A stretch of 64,000 nt of DNA, taken from positions 2,852,001-2,916,000 of the forward strand of contig NZ_CP022753.1 in the NCBI RefSeq assembly GCF_002263495.1, given 5' to 3'. The notes beneath the pieces were generated by a model, which saw only the letters and a program-made list of their open reading frames with translations, made no database searches and was not told where the DNA came from. The DNA is from Nocardiopsis gilva YIM 90087. Its GTDB lineage: Bacteria > Actinomycetota > Actinomycetes > Streptosporangiales > Streptosporangiaceae. Both the position numbers and the translations under genes were made by a program. How positions within the stretch are numbered: position 1 is the first letter of the stretch; each line of letters begins with the position of its first letter. Below, one piece after another: positions 45,290 through 55,154 of the stretch.

Positions 45290-45652
45290 ATGTCGAACGG
45301 TATCGACATGCACATGAAATGTAGCGACGGACAAGTCGCGATCGGGTTCACAGCAAATCGACTGGACGATTGGGACTGGTTCGCCCTGTATGAGGGCGGC
45401 GTGGACCCGTTCAACTGGGCGCAGGGCCTCGTTCCGGCAGGAAATTATGAATCCTTCGGCAAGGCGGTCGTGTCCAGCGTGGCAAACCTGTCACCCATTC
45501 CCAACTGGGCGTGGGCCATGTACAAAACTGAAATCATGACCACGAAATCCGAGGGAGACTTGAAAGCTGTCTACTGGTCATGGGGTTATGAACAGAAGAG
45601 GTACTATATCATGTCGTCTAACGAACAACAGATGAACTGCTCCACGCAGTAA
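45290..45652 (+). CDS. Orphan low-GC protein, 120 residues
   Basis: Rich in Trp, Tyr and Asn: CSDGQVAIGFTANRLDDWDW, FALYEGGVDPFNWAQGLVPA, KAVYWSWGYEQKRYYIMSSN. No signal peptide or membrane span is evident and no family is recognised; the alternation of short strands suggests an all-beta fold. GC content and codon use are clearly lower than in neighbours (e.g. AAA, TAT, TCT, AAT), a sign of transfer. AAGGAGGAGAG gives a very strong ribosome site. Confidence 0.75.
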   Translation: MSNGIDMHMKCSDGQVAIGFTANRLDDWDWFALYEGGVDPFNWAQGLVPAGNYESFGKAVVSSVANLSPIPNWAWAMYKTEIMTTKSEGDLKAVYWSWGYEQKRYYIMSSNEQQMNCSTQ

Positions 45653-45674
45653 CGACTTCGGGCTCCTCGCCGAT

Positions 45675-45746
45675 TCCGTGGGCAGTGAATTCTGCATCGA
45701 AGGCGGCGGCGAGGAGCTCTCCGTGGCAGGCGATAGCGGAGACTGA
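45675..45746 (+). pseudogene. C-terminal relic of a VOC protein
   Basis: SVGSEFCIEGGGEELSVAGD then SGD and stop. It matches the C-terminus of the VOC protein at 36254-36727 (EGNEFCIERSDEELAAAGDS). Only 23 codons survive, directly after the orphan gene. Confidence 0.65.
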
Positions 45747-45792
45747 AGGGCTGGGCCCTGCGCGGTGTCCGGCAGCCACATGCCGTGAGGTC

Positions 45793-46467
45793 CTAGGGAA
45801 GCCTCCAGTCGACTGCTTCGGCGCCCTGTTCCTCCAGCAGGGCGTTGGCCTTGCTGAACGGGCGCGAGCCGAAGAAGCCGTACTTCGCCGACATCGGGCT
45901 CGGGTGCGGTGCCTCGACGCAGGGCACACCGGGCATGAGGGGGCGCAGGTTGCGGGCGTCGCGGCCCCACAGGATCGATACCAGTGGTGTGCCGCGCTCC
46001 GCGAGTGCGCGGATCGCCTGCTCGGTCACCTCTTCCCAGCCTTTGCCCCGGTGCGATGCCGGCTTGCCCGGCATTACCGTCAGGGCACGGTTGAGCAGCA
46101 GCACGCCCTGCTTGGTCCAGGGGGTGAGGTCGCCGTTGGAGGGCATGGGCAGGTTCAGGTCCTCCATGTACTCCTTGTAGATGTTGCGCAGGCTCCCCGG
46201 AAGCTTCACATCGGGGGCCACGGCGAAGCTCAGCCCGATGGCGTGCCCGGGCGTGGGGTAGGGGTCCTGGCCCACGATCAGCACCCGGACGTCATCGAAG
46301 GGCTGCTGGAACGCCCGCAGCACGTTTTCCCCGGCGGGCAGGTAGGTGCGCCCCTCGTCGATCTCCTTGCGGAGGAACTCGCCCATCTCGGAGATACGGC
46401 CGGCCACCGGCTCCAGAGCCTTGGCCCAGCCGTCGTCCATGATTTCGTTCAAAGGTCGTCCCGACAT
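45793..46467 (-). CDS. ung: Uracil-DNA glycosylase, family 1
   Basis: 224 residues. Catalytic motif [17 protein letters not shown] (Asp68) and the His motif [19 protein letters not shown] near 186. [20 protein letters not shown] is the uracil-recognition loop region. It removes uracil from DNA to start base-excision repair. Divergent from the next gene by 329 bases. Confidence 0.97.
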   Translation of the reverse strand: MSGRPLNEIMDDGWAKALEPVAGRISEMGEFLRKEIDEGRTYLPAGENVLRAFQQPFDDVRVLIVGQDPYPTPGHAIGLSFAVAPDVKLPGSLRNIYKEYMEDLNLPMPSNGDLTPWTKQGVLLLNRALTVMPGKPASHRGKGWEEVTEQAIRALAERGTPLVSILWGRDARNLRPLMPGVPCVEAPHPSPMSAKYGFFGSRPFSKANALLEEQGAEAVDWRLP

Positions 46468-46796
46468 GGTTCAGAACCATAGCGGTGCACGGCGACAACT
46501 AAGGCCATGTTCGTGGTGTGGGCCGAGTCGTCCGGAGCGACGTGAATCGGGGCCGACCGCGCGGCCGCATCAACGATTCTAGGCCCATTTCAGCGATCTG
46601 GGCGGCGGATGCGTTCCTGATCTGCGGCGGTAGCCGAGTCGAGATCACCGAACGACACACTGGTTCCACTTGGACGAGATGGCGGCGTCGGTGCCCTGCG
46701 TCCGCATTGGCGGCCGCACAGGCGGGATGGGTCTCAACCATCCACTGACCGGTCGTCGACCTGGAGGCGCCGCATCGGCGTCGGCGGGAAGGGAAC
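46468..46796. other. Intergenic region between ung and a membrane-protein gene
   Basis: 329 bases holding divergent promoters; I see no gene or notable repeat. Confidence 0.45.
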
Positions 46797-47369
46797 ATGA
46801 GCGAGCAGCGGACAGAAGCGGAACCGATCGAAGTGGCCTACGTGCCGACCATGGCGGACATCCGAGAGGCACTGCGAGTGCGGGCACGCGCGGCCGGGAC
46901 GTGGCGGTCTGCTCTGGCGGGCGCGGTGGCGTTCTGGGCGATGGCCGTCGCGGCTGCGCTGGTCGCCCCGACCTTCGACCATGTACCCGTGGCGCTCCCC
47001 GCCGCCATTGGCGCTGTCAGCGGCGTTTGCGGAGCCTTGTGCGTCTTCCTGCCGTGGGCGCTGCTCAGCTCCCAGACGCGTGCTCTCCACCAGGCGCTGG
47101 AGCCGGAGGGTGACGTCCGCGTGGTGGTCGACAGTAGCGGATTCCGCTGCGAGACCAGAGCCTCGACCATGACGTTCGCATGGGATTCGTACGCCGAGTA
47201 TGCGGAGACGGCTGGCCGGTTCGTGCTCCTGGGAGGTCGGATGGGCACGGTTACTCTCGCGGTTCTTCCCAAGCGGGGAGTGCGTGCGTTGGAGGATGTC
47301 GATCGTCTGCGACGGCTTCTCGATGGGAAGCTGAGCCGCGCCGGCTCTCCCCAGCGCCGAGACCGTTGA
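46797..47369 (+). CDS. YcxB-like membrane protein
   Basis: 190 residues. Two membrane spans (about 40-62 and 68-92), then a soluble domain with VVDSSGFRCETRASTMTFAW and YAETAGRFVLLGGRMGTVTL, the pattern of the YcxB C-terminal domain (a PH-like fold). ATG at 46797 follows GGAAGGGAAC. Role unknown. Confidence 0.75.
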   Translation: MSEQRTEAEPIEVAYVPTMADIREALRVRARAAGTWRSALAGAVAFWAMAVAAALVAPTFDHVPVALPAAIGAVSGVCGALCVFLPWALLSSQTRALHQALEPEGDVRVVVDSSGFRCETRASTMTFAWDSYAEYAETAGRFVLLGGRMGTVTLAVLPKRGVRALEDVDRLRRLLDGKLSRAGSPQRRDR

Positions 47370-47490
47370 TGCGGGGCACACGATCGGCCCATGGATAGGT
47401 TCTACGAAGTTCCCGGTTGACGGCGGACCGGAACGCGGGCGGCCGACCTCCCCAGCCGCCACAGTAGTTGCCTAGCGGGCGCTGCTCCCG

Positions 47491-48207
47491 CTACTCCTTC
47501 TCGTTCTCGCCATCAGGCCCCACGTCCACACGGTGCACTCCGGGGATGTCCGACAGGTCCGCCGCCAGCTCGTTGACGTCACCCTTGCCCTGGACCCGCA
47601 TGGCGAGGTCGACGTAGACGGGGCCGGGCCGCCGCGTCTCGGCGCGCTGGCTGCGTACCTCCTCGATGACGAAGCCGCTGTGCGTGGCCTGGGTGACGAT
47701 CGACCGCAGGACGCCGCGTTCGCCCTCGTAGCCGACCTGGATCACGGCGGTGGCCGGTTCGGTCGCTGCGAGTCGGTCCAGGATCCACGGGTAGCAGAAG
47801 ACCACCAGGAAGTAGGCGGCGGTGACGGCGGCCGCGATGATCCACAGCCCGGCACCGGCCGCCGTGCCGACGGCCGCCGATAACCACACGGCCGCGGCGG
47901 TGGTCAGACCGCGCACGATGTCCCGGCGGACGAAGACGAGTCCGGCGCCGATGAAGCCGACGCCCGAGACGATCTGGGCCGCGACGCGCGAGGGATCGAG
48001 CACCACGTCCGGCGGGTCGATCACGTCGCCGAAGCCGTACTTGCTCACGATGACGAACAGCGCGGCACCGAGCCCGACGAGGGTGTGGGTGCGCAGTCCC
48101 GCGCTCTTCTGCCGGAGCTGGCGCTCCAGGCCGATCAGGCTGCACAGCACGAGGGCGAGGAGCAGCGCCACCAGCTGCTCCCACCCCTGCACGGCCACGC
48201 CTTGCAT
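47491..48207 (-). CDS. MgtC/SapB family membrane protein
   Basis: 238 residues. Four to five N-terminal spans with [36 protein letters not shown] and [15 protein letters not shown]-like GVGFIGAG motif, then a cytosolic ACT-like C-terminal domain (about 150-235). The family modulates growth in low magnesium and inside host cells by acting on membrane ATPases. Confidence 0.9.
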   Translation of the reverse strand: MQGVAVQGWEQLVALLLALVLCSLIGLERQLRQKSAGLRTHTLVGLGAALFVIVSKYGFGDVIDPPDVVLDPSRVAAQIVSGVGFIGAGLVFVRRDIVRGLTTAAAVWLSAAVGTAAGAGLWIIAAAVTAAYFLVVFCYPWILDRLAATEPATAVIQVGYEGERGVLRSIVTQATHSGFVIEEVRSQRAETRRPGPVYVDLAMRVQGKGDVNELAADLSDIPGVHRVDVGPDGENEKE

Positions 48208-48337
48208 GAGGCAGTCCTACCCGCTGCAGCGGGTCCTTTCCCTCCCGCACACGCGGTTGGTGCGCAGATGAGGAGGACGGGGGCGCGGGTGGGGCGGGCG
48301 TATCCCGCCCCACCCGGACCGAGCGTGAGCGGCGCCG

Positions 48338-50130
48338 TCAGTTCCCGCCGCGGCGGTGGCCGTCGTGGTGGGAGAGGTTGAGCGCGGTCGTCACCAGCGG
48401 CACGTGGCTGAACGCCTGCGGGAAGTTGCCCACCTGGCGCCCCTGCTTGGCGTCGAACTCCTCGGCGAGTAGTCCGACATCGTTGCGCAGTGACAGCAGC
48501 CGATCGAAGAGGTCGCGCGCCTCCTTCTCCCGTCCGATCGACAGCAGGGCGTTGGCCATCCAGAAGCTGCAGGCGAGGAACGCGCCCTCGTCGCCGGGCA
48601 GCTTGTCAGCGGCGTCCTCGCGGTCGGTGCGGTAGCGCATCACGAAGCCGTCGATCATCAGATCGTCGCGGACGGCCTCGATGGTGCCGACGATGCGGGG
48701 GTCGCTGTAGGGGAGGAAGCCGACCTCCGGCATGAGCAGCAGGGCGGCGTCGAGCTCCTTGCTGCCGTAGTACTGGGTGAAGGTGTTGCGCCGGGAGTCG
48801 TAGCCGTACTCGCACACCTCAGCGTGGATGGTGTCGCGCAGCGCCTTCCAGCGCTCGATCGGGCCCTCCTTGCCGAACTCCTCGATCGCCCGGACGGCGC
48901 GGTCGGCGGCGACCCAGGCCATCACCTTGGAGTGCACGAAGTGCTGGCGCGGGCCGCGGACCTCCCACAGGCCCTCGTCCGGTTCATCCCAGCACCACTC
49001 CAGGTAGTTCACCAGGGACCGCTGCAGGCCCCACACATGCTCCCCGGCGTGCAGCCCCGAGGTACGGGCGAGGTGCAGCACGTCCATGACCTCGCCGTAG
49101 ACGTCGAGCTGGTACTGCCCGACGGCGGCGTTCCCGATGCGCACCGGACGGGAGCTCTCGTAGCCGGGGAGCCAGTCGGCCTCCCACTCGGTGAGCCGCC
49201 GCTCCCCGCGCACGCCGTACATGATCTGCATGTGCTGGGGCTCTCCCGCGACCGCGCGGACCAGCCACTCGCGCCAGGCGTTCGCCTCGTCGGTGTAGCC
49301 GCTGCGGATCAGCGCCTCCAGGGTGATGGTGGCGTCGCGCAGCCAGCAGTAGCGGTAGTCCCAGTTGCGCACGCCGCCGATCTCCTCGGGCAGGGAGGTG
49401 GTCGGGGCGGCGACGATGCCGCCGGTCGGGCGGTAGGTCAGTGCCTTGAGGGTGATGAGCGAGCGGACCACGGTGTCGCGGTAGTCGCCCTCGTAGCAGC
49501 ACTGCTCCACCCACCTGTGCCAGAAGCGCTCGGTGCGGGACAGCGCTTTCTCGGCGTCGAGGTGATCGGACTCCTCGGTCTGCGAAGGGTGCCAGGTCAT
49601 GACGAAGGGGACGCGCTGGCCCGCGCTGATGGTGAAGGTGGCGTCGTGGGCGAAGTTGTGGCCCTCCAGCGGAATCGGCGAGCTGAGCCAGACGGAGTCG
49701 GGGCCCGCGACCGCGGCCAGCTCGGTGCCGCTGCGGCGGATCCACGGCACGACGTTGCCGTAGTCGAAGCGGAGACGCAGCGCGGTGCTCATCCGGACGG
49801 TGCCGCGCAGGCCGACGACGATGCGCACGACGTGGGGGGCGCCGCCGCGCGGCGGCATGAAGTCGATGACCCGGACGCTGCCCTCGGGGGTGTCCCAGTC
49901 GCTTTCCAGGATGAGCGTCTCGTGCCGGTAGCGGCGGCGGGTGGCGTGGGTGGCGCCGCTGGCGGGGCGGATCCACCAGTTGCCGTTCTGCTCGTCGCCC
50001 AGGATGCCGGCGAAGCATGCGGGTGAATCGAAGTGGGGAGGCACAGCCAATCGATAGAGCCGTCGCGCCCGACCAGCGCGGCGGTCTCCATGTCGCCGAT
50101 CAGCGCGTAGTCTTCAATCCAGCCGGACAC
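48338..50130 (-). pseudogene. GH15 family glycosidase (trehalase/glucoamylase type), one-base frameshift
   Basis: The true N-terminus is [20 protein letters not shown] then [12 protein letters not shown] from a GTG at 50130. The rest ([17 protein letters not shown], then the (alpha/alpha)6 barrel to 48338) lies in another frame. The two join at the four G at 50035-50038 (CCCC on the coding strand); one added C would restore [12 protein letters not shown]. Catalytic-barrel segments such as GGVRNWDYRYCWLRDATITL are intact. Complete length about 597 residues. Either a sequencing error or a very recent loss. Confidence 0.85.
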
Positions 50131-50425
50131 GCGGCTTCACCCCCTGAGTATCCAAGATCACGTTCTCGCGGACGTACCGTATCCAACTCCGGTCAGCCCC
50201 GTGGTCATCCCCTGAACAGCCCCAGGGCCCTCGTGCCCAATGCCCGGAACGTTATTTCGGGGCGGCTGATGCCGCGGCTGCCGCGCCCTGCCCGTGGTCA
50301 CGGTTTCGTGTGGCTTTAACGTCACGCTACCCGCTGTTGGTCCTGGACTGGAGGGGGCTACGAGCAAATGTGGGGGAGTAAGGGGTTTGTCCCCCGATGA
50401 TCCCCGCAGAAGTTACGCCGCCGTG

Positions 50426-50463
50426 ATCAAGAGCCTCCGACGTTGTCGTCGGAGGCTCTTGAT
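50426..50463. terminator. Perfect 17-bp hairpin upstream of the Uma2 gene end
   Basis: ATCAAGAGCCTCCGACG, loop TTGT, CGTCGGAGGCTCTTGAT. It lies 32 bases downstream of the minus-strand Uma2 gene stop (50495) and probably ends its transcript. Confidence 0.75.
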
Positions 50464-50494
50464 GAACTCATCGGCTGGAGGCAGCTGTCGACAG

Positions 50495-51118
50495 TCAGTA
50501 CTCGTCCATCTCCGCGAGGTCGAGGTCGATGTCGAAAGGCACCGTGAGCTTCAGCCGGTCACGGTAGATTCCGGTCGCGACGTAGGCCTGAGTGGCTGGG
50601 TCCAATTCGTAGACGTAGACCACAGGGTCTTCGTTCTCGTCTTCCTCGATCCGCCAGAAGTGGGGGATCCCCGCCTTGGCGTAGAGCTCTGGTTTGCGCT
50701 CTCGGTCACGCTCCTCGGAGTCAGGAGACACGACCTCGACGGCGAGTTCTATAGCCTCACGGAGGTAGTTCGTGGTCTTCCTACCTTCGTCAGCCGCCGC
50801 CTCTTTCCTCACGACCATGATGTCCGGCTCGGGTCGTTGGCGCTTCGCCAGCGTCACAGTCATTTCGCGGCGGACCTTCAGGTGGTCAGGAGCCAGGTGT
50901 CGGAGCTTATCCTTCAGCAAGTCCACGATCTGCATGTGGAAGAGCTTCTGTGGACTCACGAAGACGAGGCTCCCGTCGATGAGCTCGGTGTGTGGGGGGA
51001 GATCCGGAATTCGGTCGAGGTCATCGGCGGTGTAGCCGTCCGGAGGGGGCACGGGCCAGGTGCGACCCGCCGACGACAGGGGCGCCGCGACTCGCCGCTC
51101 GACAACAGGAGTCGTCAT
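50495..51118 (-). CDS. Uma2 family (DUF820) putative endonuclease
   Basis: 207 residues. PD-(D/E)xK-type core: RPEPDIMVVRKE, then LAVEVVSPDSEERDRERKPE and YAKAGIPHFWRIE. GAGG precedes the ATG at 51118. Members are frequent in Actinobacteria and Cyanobacteria; their true target is unknown, so nuclease action is by fold only. Confidence 0.9.
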   Translation of the reverse strand: MTTPVVERRVAAPLSSAGRTWPVPPPDGYTADDLDRIPDLPPHTELIDGSLVFVSPQKLFHMQIVDLLKDKLRHLAPDHLKVRREMTVTLAKRQRPEPDIMVVRKEAAADEGRKTTNYLREAIELAVEVVSPDSEERDRERKPELYAKAGIPHFWRIEEDENEDPVVYVYELDPATQAYVATGIYRDRLKLTVPFDIDLDLAEMDEY

Positions 51119-51507
51119 GTCACTGCCTCTGCGTGTCGGATCCTTGTCGTCGCCCACGGTAGCCATTCGCGCCACTCCGTATCAGTCGTTTCTCGGATTC
51201 TCGCATTAGGACCCCTTCCCTGCTAGGACCGTTAACCACCGATTGGCCTGCCCAGAAAACAGGCCGATCCGTGGAGACGAGTCGAGAAGGCCGACCGCCA
51301 GCGGTGCTGAGCACGGTCTCCGGAGACTCCATCGGGGAGAGTGGTGAGGGTGTCGGGCCCTGTGGTGCCGGTGAGACAGATGTGGCGGAGGAACGCGGAC
51401 AACTGCTCAGGTACTGCCTATAACGGTGTAGCGCGCTGTGACGGCGAGGTAAGAATGGCCTGATACGGCTGCGACCAGAGCAGAGCCAATCGGGGGAAAG
51501 TGGTGCC
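51119..51507. other. Divergent intergenic region
   Basis: About 390 bases between the divergent Uma2 and MocR genes; it must hold both promoters. MocR proteins usually bind repeats in such regions, but I cannot point to convincing ones here. Confidence 0.45.
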
Positions 51508-52944
51508 ATGCCGGTCGGCGAACGAAGGATCAACGGACACCTGCTTGCCCGTTTGATCGGGCGAAGTGCGTACGAGCGCCCCTACTACGTCGCTGTGGGG
51601 AGATCGATCAGCGGTCTCATCCTGGACGGCCGGATTCCCACCCACACGCGGCTGCCCGCCGAGCGCGACCTCGCGACCGCGCTCAAGCTGAGCCGCACCA
51701 CCGTCACCGCCGCCTACGGGTGGCTGCGCGAGAACGGGTTCCTGGACAGCCGACAGGGGTCGGGGAGCTGGACCGTGTTGCCCGACGTGGGAACCGGGGC
51801 CGGACGCGGAGGGTCGATCGTTCCGGACGCCGAGCACATCGACCTGGGGGTCGCCGCCCCCTCGGCCATCGAGGGGCTGCGCGACGCCGCCCGGCTGGCC
51901 GTCGGCCAGCTCGACGCCCACGTCGGCGGGCTCGGGTACAGCCCGCACGGCCTGCCCGAGCTGCGGCACGCCATCGCCCGCCGCTACGTCGAGCGCGGCC
52001 TGCCCACCACACCCGAGCAGATCTTCGTCACCAACGGGGCCCAGCACGCGCTGGCGCTCCTCACCGACCTGCTGCTGGAACCCGGCGACGGGTTCCTGGC
52101 GGAGTCGCCCACCTACCCGCACGCGCTTGACATCGCGCGTCGCCACGGGGCGCGGGTGCGCACCATCGGGGTGACGCCCGGCGGCTGGGACATGGAGTAC
52201 GTCGTGGACGCCTTCCGCACCACCAAACCGCGGCTGGCTTTCCTCATCCCCGACTTCCAGAACCCCACCGGCGCGCTCATGGACGACGACGAGCGGGCCG
52301 CCGTGGTCGCCGAGGCGCGCCGTTCGGGAACCTCGCTGATCATCGACGAGAGCGTCGCAGAACTCGCCATCGACTCCGGCGACCAGCCGGCCCCCGTCGC
52401 CGCGCACGACACCGACGGCCGAGTCTTCACCCTCGGCTCCGCCGCCAAGCTGCTGTGGGGCGGACTGCGCATCGGCTGGATCCGGACCACCCCGCCGATG
52501 GTCGCCCGGCTCATGGAGGTGCGCCAGCGCGGCGACCTGTCCAGCCCCGTCCTGGACCAGCTGATCGTCACCCACCTGCTCTCCGACGTCATGCGGATCC
52601 GTGCCGAACGCAGCAGCGGGCTGCGCCGGAACCGGGACGCCCTGGTCACGGCGCTGCGCGATCGGCTGCCCGACTGGCGGTTCACCTCGCCCAGCGGGGG
52701 CCTGGTGCTGTGGGCCGAACTTCCGATGCCCGTGGCCTCGGTGCTGCGCGAGAACGCGGTACGCCACGGCGTGCACTCGGCCCCCGGTCCCGTCTTCGGC
52801 GCCGAGGGCACCCTGGAGCGCTTCATGCGCTTCTCCTACACCCAACCGCCTGACGTGCTCGTCGACGCCGTCGACCGGCTCGCCGACGCCTACGCCGACA
52901 CCGTGGCGCGTCCGGTCCCGATGAACCGGGACCTGTTCGTGTGA
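51508..52944 (+). CDS. MocR-type regulator (GntR HTH plus aminotransferase domain)
   Basis: 478 residues. GntR winged helix at about 20-85 (YVAVGRSISGLILDGRIPTH, LPAERDLATALKLSRTTVTA), then a class I aminotransferase-like domain with PDFQNPTGALMDDDER and the PLP Lys in LGSAAKLLWGGLRIGW near 310. These proteins sense PLP or an amine and control nearby or distant genes. Regulates perhaps the divergent gene; target unknown. Confidence 0.92.
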   Translation: MPVGERRINGHLLARLIGRSAYERPYYVAVGRSISGLILDGRIPTHTRLPAERDLATALKLSRTTVTAAYGWLRENGFLDSRQGSGSWTVLPDVGTGAGRGGSIVPDAEHIDLGVAAPSAIEGLRDAARLAVGQLDAHVGGLGYSPHGLPELRHAIARRYVERGLPTTPEQIFVTNGAQHALALLTDLLLEPGDGFLAESPTYPHALDIARRHGARVRTIGVTPGGWDMEYVVDAFRTTKPRLAFLIPDFQNPTGALMDDDERAAVVAEARRSGTSLIIDESVAELAIDSGDQPAPVAAHDTDGRVFTLGSAAKLLWGGLRIGWIRTTPPMVARLMEVRQRGDLSSPVLDQLIVTHLLSDVMRIRAERSSGLRRNRDALVTALRDRLPDWRFTSPSGGLVLWAELPMPVASVLRENAVRHGVHSAPGPVFGAEGTLERFMRFSYTQPPDVLVDAVDRLADAYADTVARPVPMNRDLFV

Positions 52945-53161
52945 CCGGAAGCGGCCACGGCACCCTCGGCGGTGCGGGCACAGCGAGGCCACGGCCGAGG
53001 ACGTGCGACAAGCGGGGCGGCGCGCCGCGCGGGAAAGTGGGCGCAGCGCGCCGCGCCCCCAAAACACGGCACCCCGGCGCCTTGCCGGGCTCCGCGCGTG
53101 CCTGGTGCGATTGGCCACCGGGGGTGACAAGGGCCACACATCACGCATAGGAGTGCGAGTG

Positions 53162-55024
53162 ATGGAGCAGACGGACGTGCTGCGGGCGCGACAGAGCGTC
53201 GAAGCCGAGATCGAGGGCCTCACCCTGGTGGACCTGCTCCACCGCACCGCCACGGAGCACGGCGGCCTGCCGGCTCTCTCCGACCGGGTGGGCGACGGCT
53301 GGACCACCCTCACCTGGTCGGAGTACCGGCAGGCCGCACGGGAACTGGCCGCCGCCTACCTACACACCGGCGTCGACCCCGGAGACGTCGTCGCCCTGAT
53401 GATGCCGAACCGCTCCGAGCACCTGATCGCCGACATGGGCGCCGTGCACGCCGGAGCGGTCCCGTTCAGCGTCTACGCCACATTCTCGGCCGAGCAGATC
53501 GAGTTCGTCGCCGCCGACTGCGCGGCCAAGGTCGCCGTCCTCGACGGCGCGGACGAACTCGCCCGGTGGAGGCCGGGTCTGGCGCGCCTGCCCCACCTGC
53601 GCACGGTGGTGCTGCTCGATGCTTCGGCGGTTCCGGAGATCCGGGCCGACGGCGAGCCGGAGTTCGTGTCCTGGGCGGAGTTCACCGCGGCCGGACGACG
53701 CGCGTACGCGGCCGACCCCGCCGCCGTCGACGCCCGGACGGCCGCTGTGACGCCCGAAAGCAACGCCACCCTGCTCTACACGTCCGGCACCACCGGCAAC
53801 CCCAAGGGCGTCTACGAGACTCACCACCAGGTGCTGTACCAGGTCACCATCACCCAGCGGTCCGCTGGACTGCCGCACGGCGCGGCCTCGCTGTCCTACC
53901 TGTCCATGGCGCACATCGCCGAGCGGGTTCTCAGCGCCTACCTGCCGATGACCGTCGCCGGACACATCCACTTCTGCCCGGACGTCCTGCGCCTGGGCGA
54001 GTTTCTCGGCCTGGTCCGACCGCACGGCCTGTTCGGCGTCCCGCGGATATGGGAGAAACTCCAGGCCAGACTGTCGGCCGCCCTCGCCGCGGCGCCGGGC
54101 GAGCAGCGGACGGCCATCGAGTCCGCGGCGGAGGTGGCGCGCGCGTACGTCGAGGGCGGCCAGTACGGCCGCACCCGCACCCCCGAACTGGAGAAGCGCT
54201 TCGCCCGCGTCGACGAGGAGGTGCTGGCGCCCATCCGCGCGCTGATCGGGCTCGACCGAGCCGAGGCGTGCATCGTCGGGGCCGCCCCGATGCCCGTCGA
54301 CACGCTGCGGTTCTTCGCCGGTCTCGGTCTGCTCATCCGCGACGTGTACGGCATGACGGAGAACTGCGGGGCCGTCACCGCCAACCGCCACGACGCCTAC
54401 CGGTTCGGAAGTGTCGGCAGGCCCCAGGACGGGATCGAGCTGAGTACCACCGACGACGGCGAACTGCTGGTGCGGGGTCCCGTCAACGTCGGCGGCTACC
54501 TCGACCGTCCCGAGGAGTCCGCCGCCCTCATCGACGCCGACGGCTGGCTGCACACCGGCGACATCGGGCACATCGACGAGGACGGGTTCGTCTACGTGGT
54601 GGACCGCAAGAAGGAGCTCATCATCACGTCCGGTGGGGAGAACATCGCACCGGCCACCATCGAGAACCGCCTCAAGGAGCACCCGCTGATCGGGCAGGCC
54701 CTGGCCTATGGCGACCGCCGTCCCTACCCGGTGGCCCTGCTCACCCTGGACCCCGATATCGCCCCCGGCTGGGCGGCCGACCAGGGGGTGGACGCCGCCG
54801 ACCTGGCAGCGCTCGCCACGCACCCGCGCGTGCTGGAGGAGGTGGGCCGGGCCGTGGAGGAGGCCAACGGCAAACTGGCGCGGGTCCAGCAGGTGAAGAA
54901 GTGGCGCCTGCTGCCGGCCGAGTGGACCGTGGAGACCGAGGAGCTCACCCCCTCGCTCAAGCTCAAGCGGCGCGTGATTCAGCGCAAGTACTCCGACGAC
55001 TTAGGACGCCTGTACAGCGCGTGA
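53162..55024 (+). CDS. Long-chain acyl-CoA synthetase (FadD-like)
   Basis: 620 residues, ANL superfamily. P-loop YTSGTTGNPKGVYETHHQ, A5 YGMTENCGAV, A7/A8 DGWLHTGDIGHIDEDGFVY and DRKKELIITSGGENI, C-terminal Lys in SLKLKRRVIQRKY. The length and C-terminal domain fit bacterial FACS that activate fatty acids. ATG at 53162 is preceded by AGGAG; a GTG at 53159 is possible. Confidence 0.93.
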   Translation: MEQTDVLRARQSVEAEIEGLTLVDLLHRTATEHGGLPALSDRVGDGWTTLTWSEYRQAARELAAAYLHTGVDPGDVVALMMPNRSEHLIADMGAVHAGAVPFSVYATFSAEQIEFVAADCAAKVAVLDGADELARWRPGLARLPHLRTVVLLDASAVPEIRADGEPEFVSWAEFTAAGRRAYAADPAAVDARTAAVTPESNATLLYTSGTTGNPKGVYETHHQVLYQVTITQRSAGLPHGAASLSYLSMAHIAERVLSAYLPMTVAGHIHFCPDVLRLGEFLGLVRPHGLFGVPRIWEKLQARLSAALAAAPGEQRTAIESAAEVARAYVEGGQYGRTRTPELEKRFARVDEEVLAPIRALIGLDRAEACIVGAAPMPVDTLRFFAGLGLLIRDVYGMTENCGAVTANRHDAYRFGSVGRPQDGIELSTTDDGELLVRGPVNVGGYLDRPEESAALIDADGWLHTGDIGHIDEDGFVYVVDRKKELIITSGGENIAPATIENRLKEHPLIGQALAYGDRRPYPVALLTLDPDIAPGWAADQGVDAADLAALATHPRVLEEVGRAVEEANGKLARVQQVKKWRLLPAEWTVETEELTPSLKLKRRVIQRKYSDDLGRLYSA

Positions 55025-55048
55025 GCGCCGACTGACGTTAGTCACAGT

Positions 55049-55122
55049 CCCTCCGTTGATCTCGGGGATATCGACCGAATTCCTGCGCCTATTCGGTCGA
55101 TATCCCCGAGATCAACGGAGGG
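55049..55122. terminator. Perfect 32-bp-arm hairpin between convergent genes
   Basis: The left arm (55049-55080, starting CCCTCCGTTGATCTCGGGGA) is exactly complementary to the right arm (55091-55122, ending GAGATCAACGGAGGG), with a 10-base loop, TCCTGCGCCT. It lies between fadD (+) and a lipase gene (-), so it may terminate both. A related imperfect copy occurs at 30463-30545 in the same kind of place. Confidence 0.75.
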
Positions 55123-55154
55123 GCGAGGCGCGAACCGACATCGCGAGTGAAAGC

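Noticed and set aside
51418-53313. Long minus-strand frame across the MocR gene
   Set aside because: Antisense shadow of a clear MocR gene.
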